Shown here in pieces: positions 32,350 to 45,272 of a stretch of 64,000 bases of DNA (position 1 is its first letter; the number at the start of each line of letters is the position of its first letter). The DNA is from Tragulus kanchil (Eukaryota; Chordata; Mammalia; Artiodactyla; Tragulidae). The notes beneath the pieces were generated by a model. The model saw nothing but the letters and a program-made list of their open reading frames with translations, ran no database searches and had not been told where the DNA came from. Position numbers and translations under genes: made by a program. The stretch spans positions 159,355,501 through 159,419,500 of the forward strand of contig JAIOJX010000005.1 in the NCBI GenBank assembly GCA_022376925.1, read 5' to 3'.

Positions 32350-32655
32350 GGGCTTCCCTGGTGGCTCAGTGGTGAAGAGTTCGCCTGCCAATGCAACAGA
32401 CACAAGTTCGATCTCTGACCCGGGAAGATCCCACATGCTGCAGAGCAACGGAGCCCATGAGCCTGTGCTCTAGAGCCTCAGAGCCACAACTACTGAAGCC
32501 TGTGTGTCCTGGAGCCTCAGTTCCACAAGAGAAGTCATCACAATGAGAAGCCTGCTCACCTCAACTAGTGAGTAGCCCCCACTCCCTGCAACTAGAGAAA
32601 AGTCTGCAGTAGCAGTGAAAACCCAGAATAACCAAAAATAAATAAACTTAAGAAA
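32350..32655 (+). mobile_element. Long CHR-type SINE (aataaataaa-tail class)
   Basis: Head gggcttccctggtggctcag, gttcgatctctgacccgg, acaactactgaagcc blocks, and tail ccaaaaataaataaac. The duplicate lies at 33461-33766. Confidence 0.92.
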
Positions 32656-33977
32656 AAGAGAGGTAAGCTTGATATCCGATACTCTGATTGTTTGTAGTGG
32701 TGGCTGTCCCGGCAAGTTGGCACAGGCTCCAGGGAGTCTGGTCACGTACAATGTGCTGGATGTTCTCTGACCCTGTGTGAGTTCATCTTCTTCATTGTGA
32801 GTCTAATACATTCCGTCTCCTTTAAAAGCAACCAGGAAAGGTGCACGGGGGTAAATAAAATGGTAGACCTAAATTCAACCACATCAATATCATTCATAAA
32901 TGGCCTAAATACATCAATTAAGAAATTATTAGGGCTTCCCTGGTGGTTCAGTGGGTAAGGACACTGCCTTGCAGTGCAAGGGGCGCTGCCGGTTCAATCC
33001 CTGGCCTGGGAAGATCCCACGTACTGCGGAGTGGCTGGACCAATGTGTCCAACTACTGAGCCGGAGCTCTAGAGTGCATGCGCCCAGAGCCGGTGCTCTG
33101 CGACAACAGAGGCCACTGCAATGGGAGGCCCACATGGGCCAAAGAACAAAGATGGATGAAAATAGACAAATGAAAGACCAATAGAAGTGGCCTGCCTGTT
33201 CCCCCCCCCGTCCCCACCCCTCCCCCACCAAGAATAAATAAATAAATCTTTAAAAAAAAAAGAGATTATTAGATTGGACTGGAGAACAAGACTCACCTAT
33301 ATCCTGTCTCTAAGACTCTCACATTAAATAAAGACTAGGTTAAAGGGATGGAGAAGGTTTGGAGACCAGTGGCTTGAAGAGAAGGCCTGGGCTCTCCTCT
33401 CTCAGATAGCTGGGTAGGGTAGGACAGGTGTGATAGGGTCATGATAGAGATAAGCTTGGGGGCTTCCCTGGTGGCTCAGTGGTGAAGAGTTCGCCTGCCA
33501 ATGCAACAGACACAAGTTCGATCTCTGACCCGGGAAGATCCCACATGCTGCAGAGCAACGGAGCCCATGAGCCTGTGCTCTAGAGCCTCAGAGCCACAAC
33601 TACTGAAGCCTGTGTGTCCTGGAGCCTCAGTTCCACAAGAGAAGTCATCACAATGAGAAGCCTGCTCACCTCAACTAGTGAGTAGCCCCCACTCCCTGCA
33701 ACTAGAGAAAAGTCTGCAGTAGCAGTGAAAACCCAGAATAACCAAAAATAAATAAACTTAAGAAAAAGAGAGGTAAGCTTGATATCCGATACTCTGATTG
33801 TTTGTAGTGGTGGCTGTCCCGGCAAGTTGGCACAGGCTCCAGGGAGTCTGGTCACGTACAATGTGCTGGATGTTCTCTGACCCTGTGTGAGTTCATCTTC
33901 TTCATTGTGAGTCTAATACATCGTCTCCTTGGTGCCTGTGGCAGCTTTCAAAATGCAACCAGGAAAGGTGCACTGGA

Positions 33978-35719
33978 CGTTCTGGGGAGAGGAATGAAGC
34001 ACTCAGTTACTGGGCCCTCAGGTTCCGACTCCAATCCTTGAAGCTTTGCAAAGCTGGTTGGCATGCCAAGTTCAGCCCAAGACAGGCCAAACGCTCAACT
34101 CAAGACTCATGTCTCTAGGAGCAATAAGGTCGTTGTTTGAGGAATCTGTGCTGCTATCCCCTCACAGAAACATAAAAACAGGAGTAAGGCTCGCTGAAGT
34201 AGAACTGTAGAGGTTTTGATCGCTGAAAGAACAGGTAAACTGCAGGTCAGAGTATGCCAAAATTCGTTTGATAATTTTCACCAATTTGTTAATCATGATC
34301 AAACTTATTTCAGAAAATGCTTAACTTTCTACATAAATGAAAAACAGACTTTTTGACTGGAGGCAAGCCTAGGTAAATTATTTTCTCTACTGGCCTCAGG
34401 AACAATTGATGGCCTCAGTCCAATAATACTATATAGAAATACTTGTCCATGTTTTATGAAAAAGGTTAAATTCTAAGGTTAAGCATGAACAATCAATTGA
34501 ATTTCACTCAGATCCACTCCGGACTTCCAAATGCTTATAGGAAAGTCTGGTCTCCATTTTCAGAAGTTCTTATTCATAGATATTTTATCTTAATCCTAGC
34601 ATCTATTCTCTGCTTCCTCCATGGTATGGAATCCTGATTCTGAGCCAGGCATATGGTGTCTTGGAGCAGACTAATCCCCCAGCCCACCTTGCAACGAGGT
34701 GTGACCTACCATGGGACTAAGTCCTAGCGTGAGTCCTAAGACGAGATATGGAACCTTCTATAAAACACTGCTCACATATTTCCTGCGCTTTTTTGGGTCT
34801 CCTTTCTTTAATATATTTTTGTTACTTGGAAAGTGGATATAGTAGCTAGAGTGCTAGCTACCACCCTGGTCAAGGAGTCCTGGTTCCTAAAGACTTTGTG
34901 AAAGAGACTCATTACACCAGCCCTGGGTTGCCTCCTTTTGGACACTCATGGTCGGGAGAAGTGAATTCCCACGTTGCATAATCCTGTCTAGCTCCTAATG
35001 ACTGAAGCAAGAAACCCTCTTCAATGAATCGCAGGGAGACATTCTGGGTAGAGAAACCCATTCCAGCCCATTCTCTGTAGAAGAAAAATACAGTCAACTG
35101 CCTTTCCTGAGACACTGCACAGTAAGGTTACCATGAGAAAAACCAAACACCAGCACCACCACCAGAAACCCCAAAAGCCAAACCCAAACCCAGTTTAGAC
35201 GTCAAGTGGAGGGCTGATCTCTGGAGGCCGTCTAGTTGTTGCCCTGCTGCTCCCTTCCTTGGCTTTAGGTTGGGTTTTCCTTCAGGAACAATGACAGTGT
35301 TGAACAAAGTACCTCCGTGGTACTTTCACAAGGTACTTTTAAAAGTACCTCATGGTCCTTTCCAAGTTCATCCAGCACTGAAATTCTAGCTGTTCTTTAA
35401 CCTCCATTAGATTATATACTCTTTCTGCATAAAAGAAATCAACCTCAGGTGTTTTCCACAGTGCTTAGCACACGGCAAAGTGTTCTATGAATGGCAACAA
35501 TGAAGAACCACGTTCCTCATCTGCGTCCGTGGTATCCTGCACAGGGACGGTGCCTGGCGAGTGTTTACGACACTCCCCAGGTGGTCTTCTGCCCTCCCGT
35601 TGACTCCCTGCTTGCCTGACTGGAAGCTCATCCCTATACTTTACTGGCATCAGCCCCAAGAGCCTGAGAAAAAAGAGACATATGGTTTGAGGTTACACAA
35701 ATTCATGGCAGAAAAGGCA
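33978..35719. other. Intergenic sequence without recognised features
   Basis: Unique, moderately AT-rich sequence downstream of the TBC1D22B poly(A) site and upstream of the RNF8 promoter in gene orientation. I see no exon with splice sites, no full repeat and no long open frame. Confidence 0.6.
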
Positions 35720-37597
35720 GCAGTGGAGGAGGAAATACACTATTTATTTACAATTCTTTCACTTTATCCACAATTTCCCATACAAACATAAAAACTAAAA
35801 AAATAAAACCACCACTTTGGAACACAAGTGTCTTTCTTTAATTAGTCCAGTCGAGGGAGGGCCACAGCCCTCTCACTCTGGGAAGGAGCAATTGAGGCAC
35901 ACGGAAGGGGAACGGGAAAGGGCTGGAAAGAACGCCTGAGAAACAGCTCCTGATGAGAAATGTCATGTGCCAGCGCTGTGGGCGCCAGTGGCAGACTCAG
36001 GACCTCACCCACTGGTGACACTGCCCGGCTTCCCAAAGGGTGCTGGCTGCGCGCCACCCCCGACCCCCAGCACCTCTTCACTACTGAACACCAAGCATCC
36101 AACACAGGTCACCCGTCTCATGAGCCGTGTGGGGTCTGATGGTGACCGTAGGGGACATCAAGTGCCTCTCTCCGGGAAGAGCCCCCAACCCCAGGGACAG
36201 ACAGGAACCCCCTTTCCCTTGGCACTGACAGCCAGTCACAGCTTATCTGGAACACAATGCTGACTTAAAACATGTGAAAACAAAAGCCCTTCCCCCGACT
36301 CCAGGGGAAAGGCAGGGAGTAGACACATGCGGAAGGGTTTCTGCTTCTTGCAGTCCTCTCTCCGGGAGGCAGAGGGGGTGACGGGAGGAGAGCGCTGATC
36401 GCTGGGGAAGGAGTGGGGTGCATGTGCCACAAAGGCCTGGGGCTGGGTGGGAGAGGAGAGGAAAACTCTGAGACACGGATGCTCGGGAGGCCTGCCGCTA
36501 GCCTCCAAAGCGGCTCCAACCACTCAGCTGCGTGCGCTCTGGCAGATGCCCATTCACTTCCCCCACAGGAGGGCGCCCACAGACCAACCTGGAGGCACGG
36601 AAGCCACCTGCCTGGCACCTTGGTCTGTGCTAGTGACCTCGATTGCTTTCACATGTCGATGCACATTATAAATATAAAATCATATCTGCTACAAAGAAGA
36701 CATATATTTATACATCTTTACCCATATACATAATAACACAATTTACACATAATATCTTGGAGTGGGTCATCACGGAAAAAGGATTTGGAGAGGGTAAAAG
36801 CCCCTTCTCCCTCCCCTGACCTGATCCTTCTCAAGGGATGCACGTATGCTTGGGTCCCCGGGGCCCTTCCCGGCTGGCTGCGATGGGGCTGGTCTGGACA
36901 CAGACACTTAGACGTGTAACTAAATGCTGACGGGTGTGTACATCCACATACACACATAAACACAGGCCCACAGACAGACGTCTGGTGAGAAAAGGAAAAA
37001 TAAATTCCTAGCCCTTAGGTGTAGGCCTCTTTCCAGAGTTACAAGCATTAGTGCCTCCTCCATCTGAGAACAAAGGGTCTTAAGAAGCTGCCCCTCGCTG
37101 GCTCAGGCCTGGGCAGAAGGGGAAGGGCTAGCAGTCAGGGGTACAGGGGAGGGGCCAGGAGTCTTTTGAAAACATAAGGCATTTTTGACCTATGATCAAA
37201 TCAAACTATATCACAAAGAAGCAACGGTTGTCAGTTGGGGCTGGGAGACGAGAGGCAGCCAGTCCTTGTAGGGCAATGAGAGTTGAGACCCTGAGCCTTC
37301 CCCTTCTTCTGTCCAGTGTCTCGTAAAGGGGCAGACAACCCTGTACCTCCTTCTCTGTTCTCTCCCAGAACTGGGCCCATCCACCTGTCATGGAATACTG
37401 ATAGTGGTCCAGGAGACCCGTCCGGAGACTTGGAGTGGTGGACAGGCACTCCAGAAAGTTAAGACCTGGGCGGCGGATGTGAGCTTTTTTACAGCAGGAG
37501 TGGTTCCTGGCCGGAGTCCACGGCTCGCACGGTGGCCACAGTGATCAGATTGCCATCAGAGATGGGGGCAGTCTGGGTCCCCGTGGGGAGACAGCAC
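35720..37597 (-). other. TBC1D22B: TBC1D22B 3' UTR
   Basis: Runs from the stop codon to a probable cleavage site near 35720. The sequence is unique, free of SINEs and tandem duplications in contrast to its surroundings, and ends just past an AATAAA. The length (about 1.9 kb) is inferred from the poly(A) signal; an earlier site could also be used. Confidence 0.7.
35743..35748 (-). terminator. TBC1D22B: Probable TBC1D22B polyadenylation signal
   Basis: Minus strand reads AATAAA (within gtaaataaatagtg), followed after about 5 bases by gtgtatttcctcc, a plausible downstream GU/U-rich element. Confidence 0.6.
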
Positions 37598-37726
37598 CTA
37601 TCGGCGGTAGTGATTGGGGGCGTCCGCGAACATGTACTTGAGTCTATAGGCCTCGGCGAGCAGCAGTCCAATCTCTTCGTTGCCCCAGTGGATCGTGGGT
37701 AGGTTCTGTAGCAGCATGAGGAGACC
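37598..37726 (-). CDS. TBC1D22B: TBC1D22B last coding exon
   Basis: TBC1D22B is a TBC-domain Rab GTPase-activating protein; with TBC1D22A it is reported to bind the Golgi adaptor ACBD3. This exon encodes the C-terminal 42 residues, from GLLMLLQNLPTIHWGNEE to MFADAPNHYRR, and the stop TAG at 37598-37600. The acceptor AG is at 37727-37728, in phase 0 with the preceding exon, which ends DEEDFQ. This covers the last helices of the TBC domain and the conserved family C-terminus. Paralogue B rather than A is chosen because RNF8 is next door, as in human 6p21.2. The preceding intron is about 20.6 kb in this sequence, much of it tandemly duplicated. Single copy. Confidence 0.95.
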   Translation of the reverse strand, partial: GLLMLLQNLPTIHWGNEEIGLLLAEAYRLKYMFADAPNHYRR

Positions 37727-38269
37727 CTGGAATACAAGAGAGGACTTCCGTCTTATCACTGTGGGACTGCTGACCGAGGGACCGTGGCCTCGGAATGGAG
37801 CCCCTTCCTCCTGGGTCACGCCTCCCTCCTCCCAGGTGGCACACGGCCCTTGGGCCCCAGTTCACCTTCAGGAAGCCTTGAAAAGCCTCCCCTGAGTCTC
37901 TCATCCACTAACACCTGCCTCTTTTAAAAATATTATGGAGAATGACAACAATAAATAAGCATCTTTAGAAAAGAAAAATAATCACTCATCCAAATATACC
38001 TCTCTTAATTTCAAAGTATTCCTTTTCAGTCTTTTTTCACATGCATATCTCTTTAAATAGCTGTAATCATAATTATGATCTTGCATGCTTTTTAATCATC
38101 TTTTTTTACTCTAATTTTTGTGTTTTTCCACACAGCCTTCAAAAATGATTATTCTCAGTGTTAGGACTCCATCATGTGGCTATACCCTAATTTACTAAAA
38201 CATTTCCCTTTCATTATATACTTCATTTGTTTCCTTTAAGAAAAAAAAAAAAAAAACCTTTATTGAAGA

Positions 38270-38600
38270 GACTGCTGCGAACCCTTCTGAATGTGACATC
38301 TGTCCCCTAATCACTGTTTGCTTGCAGTCACTGTATTTATCCTCTGCTCTGCTCTCCAGACAGTCCTCAACCTACCCGTCCATCTTATTTCCCACTGTTC
38401 CCAACATACGAACCTCATCCAGCCGGGTCCACTTCAGCCACATTTATCTGTGTATCCAGGGTTTAATTAAGGTTGTTCCTTTCATTTGGAACACCTCCTC
38501 TACCTATCTAAATCTTACTTAGTTTTCAAAGCCCAGGTCCCTCAAACAGCTCTGTGGAGACAGTCTATTAAAGAGAATATTAGAATAAAGAATAAATGTG
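38270..38600 (+). mobile_element. Possible ancient LINE (L2/CR1-like) remnant
   Basis: Pyrimidine-rich sequence with motifs such as catttggaacacctcctc and tcaaagcccaggtccctc, resembling L2-type 3' coding remnants. Too diverged to classify confidently. Confidence 0.35.
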
Positions 38601-38714
38601 AGACTTTAGGTTATCTCTGTAATTTAGTCACCCATGCCTTTGCTGCAGCTCCGCGTTCTTTCTCTGTCTCCTTCTGAACTGGATATTTCTATTTTTCTGA
38701 TTAGAAAAGAAACT

Positions 38715-40822
38715 ATAGCAAGACAAAACTCAAGACACAAAAGCAGACTGACAGATCTGCTACAATGTTGAAACCTCATTACATCTAGGCACAAAAACAA
38801 GGTTAAAAATATAAGAAACTGACTATAGGAAAATGTTTATAAGGCTTACAAAGGACAAAAGATTAATATCCATAATTAAAAAAAAAGAGTACCTACAAAT
38901 CACTAAGAAGGAAAGGAAATCACCAAATGGAAAAAACAGATGCAAACAGGTAATGCACAAAATCCCAAAGGCCCACCCACCAATGTGGAGCAACCCTGCG
39001 ACAGGCTGACATGCACCCTCTAGCAAGGTTTTTCAGTTTTCAGTGTAGAGATCTTATGTATCTCTTCTAACATTTCTTCCTTTAGTAACAGCAGTTTGGC
39101 TGGCCACAAAGAGGCCTGTGCACATCCCTCCTGGATATGGCCAGCATGGGCAAAACCCCCGAACAAACACACTCCCCACCGCCCCTCCAAAAACTGAATA
39201 AAAAAACAAAATGGGGAAAAACCTCAGAAATGTACCTGGTCTCTGATCTAGCAACTCAACTTCTAAGTGCCTCTCATTGGGAAATACTCATGCCCCTGCA
39301 CAAGGGTTGGCATTGCATCATTGCTTCAAAAAGGGGGACAGGGACAGGAGGGAGGTGTCTGTCAGCAATGGGCACTTAGATAAATCGACTACCCAAATCA
39401 TGAAGTTCCAGGCAGCACCAGGACGACATGTGCCAAGGTGCAAAGAGATCAAAGACCTTTTCAGGGGGAAAGCAAGCTGCAGAAACGTACTTAGGAGTAT
39501 GATTTCACTGAAGTAAAAGAGAAAATACAACTATACGTTTGTTATATGTACACATGCATATAAAATTTTTAAGAGGCTAGGTGTAGACTGTTAACAGTGG
39601 TTCCCTTTGGAGATGGGAGGCTTTTGCTTTCTCTCATTATACTTCCCCTCATTTTCAATTATTACAATAAAGTCTTTATATAGTACTTCTGTTCTAGAAA
39701 ATTTTTCTCCTAATAATCCACATTTTCTGGAAGTTTAAAGTATTGTTCACTTTGTCAAAAGTAAAATAGCAAGACAAAACTCAAGACACAAAAGCAGACT
39801 GACAGATCTGCTACAATGTTGAAACCTCATTACATCTAGGCACAAAAACAAGGTTAAAAATATAAGAAACTGACTATAGGAAAATGTTTATAAGGCTTAC
39901 AAAGGACAAAAGATTAATATCCATAATTAAAAAAAAAGAGTACCTACAAATCACTAAGAAGGAAAGGAAATCACCAAATGGAAAAAACAGATGCAAACAG
40001 GTAATGCACAAAATCCCAAAGGCCCACCCACCAATGTGGAGCAACCCTCGACAGGCTGACATGCACCCTCTAGAAAGGGTTTTTTCAGTTTTCAGTGTAG
40101 AGATCTTATGTATCTCTTCTAACATTTCTTCCTTTAGTAACAGCAGTTTGGCTGGCCACAAAGAGGCCTGTGCACATCCCTCCTGGATATGGCCAGCATG
40201 GGCAAAACCCCCGAACAAACACACTCCCCACCGCCCCTCCAAAAACTGAATAAAAAAACAAAATGGGGAAAAACCTCAGAAATGTACCTGGTCTCTGATC
40301 TAGCAACTCAACTTCTAAGTGCCTCTCATTGGGAAATACTCATGCCCCTGCACAAGGGTTGGCATTGCATCATTGCTTCAAAAAGGGGGACAGGGACAGG
40401 AGGGAGGTGTCTGTCAGCAATGGGCACTTAGATAAATCGACTACCCAAATCATGAAGTTCCAGGCAGCACCAGGACGACATGTGCCAAGGTGCAAAGAGA
40501 TCAAAGACCTTTTCAGGGGGAAAGCAAGCTGCAGAAACGTACTTAGGAGTATGATTTCACTGAAGTAAAAGAGAAAATACAACTATACGTTTGTTATATG
40601 TACACATGCATATAAAATTTTTAAGAGGCTAGGTGTAGACTGTTAACAGTGGTTCCCTTTGGAGATGGGAGGCTTTTGCTTTCTCTCATTATACTTCCCC
40701 TCATTTTCAATTATTACAATAAAGTCTTTATATAGTACTTCTGTTCTAGAAAATTTTTCTCCCTAATAATCCACATTTTCTGGAAGTTTAAAGTATTGTT
40801 CACTTTGTCAAAAGTAAAATAG
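38715..40822. repeat. Tandem duplication 9 (unit 1051-1052 bp)
   Basis: Copy 1 is 38715-39765 and copy 2 39766-40822. The junction shares atagca. Small indels cluster at 38997-39030 against 40047-40085 (ctgcgaca/ctcgaca and poly-T length). Confidence 0.95.
38820..39690 (+). mobile_element. Old L1 3' portion
   Basis: Decayed L1 ORF2 C-terminus and 3' UTR: attaatatccataattaaaa, then tctgatctagcaactcaact, gtggttccctttggagatgg and ttacaataaagtctttatat. It lies in the TBC1D22B intron, antisense to the gene, and is repeated at about 39871-40742 by duplication 9. Confidence 0.75.
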
Positions 40823-40849
40823 CAGAAAATAAAGCGCCCTTCACTTCAC

Positions 40850-41320
40850 AATCAATAGGAAGCCGTTTTTAAACATTTGGGCATATTTCCTTCCAGTCCT
40901 TTTTCTGCACATTTTACACAGTTGAAACATTTTCTCTGAAGAATTTTAAATCTGTTTAGCATTTATCATAAGCATTTCCTCTAATATTAAAAACTCCTTT
41001 TAGACATTTTCAATGGCCAAAGACTTTTCCATGATGCAGATGTACCCTAATTTACTCTGCATCTTCCTGCTTTAAGCATTTAATCATTTCTGGTTTTTCG
41101 CTATAATGAAATTATAATGAACAGTCTTGTGCATGAAGCTATATTTTAGATTATTTCCTTGGGCTAAATTCCTAGGAATGAAATTACTGTGTCAAAGGGC
41201 ATGAGCATTTTAAAGGTACTTAAAGGCTCATCTGGAAAAATGCTCATTTCCCTAGATCTCTACAAGGGCTTAACAACACCCTCATTTAAAAAATTTCGTT
41301 AATTGTGACCACTGTCCCTG
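40850..41320 (-). mobile_element. Old L1 fragment
   Basis: Reverse L1-type motif gctaaattcctaggaatg, then gtcaaagggcatgagc, with an upstream ttataatgaacagtcttgtg. Repeated at about 41924-42394. Confidence 0.6.
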
Positions 41321-41365
41321 AAATTTCCAAGCCCGAGAAGAGAACTCAGAGCCACAAAGTCAAGG

Positions 41366-41477
41366 GAATTCCTTGGCAGTTCAGTGGTTACAACGCCATG
41401 CTTTCGCTGCTAAGGGCCCAGGTTTAATCCCTGGTCAGGGAACTAAGATACCATAAGCGAGAGCATGGCCAAAAAAA
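41366..41477 (+). mobile_element. Short CHR-type SINE
   Basis: Head gggaattccttggcagttcag, aggtttaatccctggtcagg, and tail atggccaaaaaaag. The duplicate lies at 42437-42548. Confidence 0.85.
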
Positions 41478-42538
41478 GATAAATCTGTAAAATGGAATAC
41501 ACTGCACTCAAGTTATTATTTTAATGTTTTCACAATTTTTGTATGAACATGTACTCATGTAATGTGCAAAGAGATCAAAGACCTTTTCAGGGGAAAGCAA
41601 GCTGCAGAAACGTACTTAGGAGTATGATTTCACTGAAGTAAAGAGAAAATACAACTATACGTTTGTTATATGTACACATGCATATAAAATTTTTAAGAGG
41701 CTAGGTGTAGACTGTTAACAGTGGTTCCCTTTGGAGATGGGAGGCTTTTGCTTTCTCTCATTATACTTCCCCTCATTTTCAATTATTACAATAAAGTCTT
41801 TATATAGTACTTCTGTTCTAGAAAATTTTTCTCCCTAATAATCCACATTTTCTGGAAGTTTAAAGTATTGTTCACTTTGTCAAAAGTAAAATAGCAGAAA
41901 ATAAAGCGCCCTTCACTTCACAATCAATAGGAAGCCGTTTTTAAACATTTGGGCATATTTCCTTCCAGTCCTTTTTCTGCACATTTTACACAGTTGAAAC
42001 ATTTTCTCTGAAGAATTTTAAATCTGTTTAGCATTTATCATAAGCATTTCCTCTAATATTAAAAACTCCTTTTAGACATTTTCAATGGCCAAAGACTTTT
42101 CCATGATGCAGATGTACCCTAATTTACTCTGCATCTTCCTGCTTTAAGCATTTAATCATTTCTGGTTTTTCGCTATAATGAAATTATAATGAACAGTCTT
42201 GTGCATGAAGCTATATTTTAGATTATTTCCTTGGGCTAAATTCCTAGGAATGAAATTACTGTGTCAAAGGGCATGAGCATTTTAAAGGTACTTAAAGGCT
42301 CATCTGGAAAAATGCTCATTTCCCTAGATCTCTACAAGGGCTTAACAACACCCTCATTTAAAAAATTTCGTTAATTGTGACCACTGTCCCTGAAATTTCC
42401 AAGCCCGAGAAGAGAACTCAGAGCCACAAAGTCAAGGGAATTCCTTGGCAGTTCAGTGGTTACAACGCCATGCTTTCGCTGCTAAGGGCCCAGGTTTAAT
42501 CCCTGGTCAGGGAACTAAGATACCATAAGCGAGAGCAT

Positions 42539-44757
42539 GGCCAAAAAAAGATAAATCTGTAAAATGGAATACACTGCACTCAAGTTATTATTTTAATGTT
42601 TTCACAATTTTTGTATGAACATGTACTCATGTAATGTGCAGAAACTACAAGAATGGGGAAAAGTATACAGATCTATACTTTCTGACATTATGGAACATCC
42701 ACTGTATTTCACATAGTGATAAAAAGAAGTGACAAGGGACACAGATTTGACCCCTGGTCCAGAAAGATTTCACATGCCACAGAGCAACTAACTCCATGTC
42801 CCACAACTGCTGTGCCTGAACATCTCAACTACTGAAGCCCACATGCCCTAGAGCCTGCACTCTGCAACAAGAGAAGCCACCACAATGAGAAGCCTGTGTA
42901 CTGCAATTAGAGAGTAGCCCCTGCTCTCTGCAACTAGAGCTCTGCGTGCAACAAAGAAGACCCAGCACAGCCATAAATAAAATATAGCAGTGTGTATATG
43001 TCAATGAATAAATAAATAAATACATAAAACCTTAAATAAGAGAGAAAAACCCAAGTAAATTTTTTTGGGCCCAAACCAATATATAAACTATTTCCATTAA
43101 TGGTTAGGTACAGATGACAGGCATTAATTCATATAGATCTTCATGGAAAAATGTCTGGAAGAAGATGTATCACCTTTGTGTAGTAAGATTTCAGGTACCT
43201 ACTTTTTTCTTATTGGTATTTTCTAATTTTTCTATAATGGTTACATACACTTGAATAATTGATAAACAAAAATAACCCAAAATAGGTGATCTGTCTAGAA
43301 GAGAGCATTTTTTTCTAGGAGAGAATCTACCCATAATTTTCTTTTTTTTTTTACCCATAATTTTCAATTCTTCCTGTCTATCTAGAAACCTCTCAGAAGC
43401 CTTGAAATAATTCTACCCTTGAACAAGTCAACTTCCTACTACCTCTCAAGGCAGTAAGGCTTAGGTGGGAGGAATCATTCTGCCATCTGGTGGCCATACC
43501 TAGGAACTGCACTTCCCAGACTGCTGCAAAAATGGGAACCCTACTGATGGCATTGATCAACCAGGGATTGTAGGGTATGAAAAGGGTGTGGGAGGCACAG
43601 AGGGAGTAACATGGACACCTACACTATCATATGTGAAAAGACAGCTTTTTTGGCCAAAAAGATAAATCTGTAAAATGGAATACACTGCACTCAAGTTATT
43701 ATTTTAATGTTTTCACAATTTTTGTATGAACATGTACTCATGTAATGTGCAGAAACTACAAGAATGGGGAAAAGTATACAGATCTATACTTTCTGACATT
43801 ATGGAACATCCACTGTATTTCACATAGTGATAAAAAGAAGTGACAAGGGACACAGATTTGACCCCTGGTCCAGAAAGATTTCACATGCCACAGAGCAACT
43901 AACTCCATGTCCCACAACTGCTGTGCCTGAACATCTCAACTACTGAAGCCCACATGCCCTAGAGCCTGCACTCTGCAACAAGAGAAGCCACCACAATGAG
44001 AAGCCTGTGTACTGCAATTAGAGAGTAGCCCCTGCTCTCTGCAACTAGAGCTCTGCGTGCAACAAAGAAGACCCAGCACAGCCATAAATAAAATATAGCA
44101 GTGTGTATATGTCAATGAATAAATAAATAAATACATAAAACCTTAAATAAGAGAGAAAAACCCAAGTAAATTTTTTGGCCAATCCAATATATAAAATATT
44201 TCCATTAATGGTTAGGTACAGATGACAGGCATTAATTCATATAGATCTTCATGGAAAAATGTCTGGAAGAAGATGTATCACCTTTGTGTAGTAAGATTTC
44301 AGGTACCTACTTTTTTCTTATTGGTATTTTCTAATTTTTCTATAATGGTTACATACACTTGAATAATTGATAAACAAAAATAACCCAAAATAGGTGATCT
44401 GTCTAGAAGAGAGCATTTTTTTCTAGGAGAGAATCTACCCATAATTTTCTTTTTTTTTTTACCCATAATTTTCAATTCTTCCTGTCTATCTAGAAACCTC
44501 TCAGAAGCCTTGAAATAATTCTACCCTTGAACAAGTCAACTTCCTACTACCTCTCAAGGCAGTAAGGCTTAGGTGGGAGGAATCATTCTGCCATCTGGTG
44601 GCCATACCTAGGAACTGCACTTCCCAGACTGCTGCAAAAATGGGAACCCTACTGATGGCATTGATCAACCAGGGATTGTAGGGTATGAAAAGGGTGTGGG
44701 AGGCACAGAGGGAGTAACATGGACACCTACACTATCATATGTGAAAAAGACAGCTAT
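42539..44757. repeat. Tandem duplication 11 (unit 1111 bp)
   Basis: Copy 1 is about 42539-43650 and copy 2 43651-44757. Substitutions and indels occur at 43060-43090 against 44172-44195, and the end of copy 1 differs (acagctttttt against acagctattgt). Confidence 0.95.
42735..43020 (+). mobile_element. CHR-type SINE (aataaataaa-tail class), 5'-truncated
   Basis: Begins within the tRNA region (gggacacagatttgacccc) and runs through acaactgctgtgcctg and gagaagccaccac blocks to an aataaataaataaatac tail. The duplicate lies at 43846-44131. Confidence 0.85.
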
Positions 44758-44940
44758 TGTCATTGCCCTGCGGGAATAGGAGATCCTGCAGGGGTGGGGT
44801 GCGACGGCCTGGAGGGGTGGGATGGAGGGGACGGGGAGAGGGTGGGTGCCAGGGAGATGCGTATGACTGATCTGGGAACATACATGTCTGTGAACAACAA
44901 AACTCTGTAAGATTTTTTAAAAAGTAAAATTAAATAATAA
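44735..44940 (+). mobile_element. LINE 3' UTR fragment (L1-type)
   Basis: Contains cggcctggaggggtgggat and ends aacaacaaaactctgtaag plus A-rich sequence. A homologous piece recurs at 56270-56450 and a reversed terminal piece near 49620. Confidence 0.65.
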
Positions 44941-45272
44941 AAATAAGTAGAAACTGAATTATCACGGTGGGGAAATACGGTGTCAACCACAAATCAGGCA
45001 CTTTAACCAAGGGGTAGAGAAGAGACACTCTCGAGGTGGGAAACAACTGGATACCTGTTAGCAGCCAGCTCAGGGGAGCACTAAGCATACTAACACAGCT
45101 GCGTGAAACACGACAGGTGTGAGAAGACAGCCCATGGGGCAAACGGCAGAGTGATTCCAAGTCAACAGGAGGGGGAACAGCTTTCACAGAAAAGCTGAAA
45201 ATGGCTGAAAAGAAACCTGCTGAGAACCCACAGATTCCAAAGAGAAAGGAATACGGCAGGGGGAGCAACTGA

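Larger units (their letters stand above)
31740..33977. repeat. Tandem duplication 8 (unit 1111 bp)
   Basis: Copy 1 is 31740-32850 and copy 2 32851-33977. Near its end copy 1 (32805-32850) lacks about 25 bases present in copy 2 (33925-33955). The C-rich SINE linker also differs slightly between copies. Confidence 0.95.
40490..42640. repeat. Tandem duplication 10 (unit about 1074 bp)
   Basis: Copy 1 is 40490-41564 and copy 2 41565-42640, with gtgca shared at the junction. Copy 1 overlaps copy 2 of duplication 9, so about 330 bp (for example 39439, 40491, 41565) is present three times. Confidence 0.95.

Noticed and set aside
36413..36733. 106-codon plus-strand frame
   Set aside because: Antisense within the TBC1D22B 3' UTR, with no codon structure or homology recognised.
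37731..37904. Minus-strand frames continuing upstream of the last TBC1D22B exon
   Set aside because: They extend the exon past its acceptor AG at 37727-37728 into the intron. Homology to TBC1D22B stops exactly at the acceptor.
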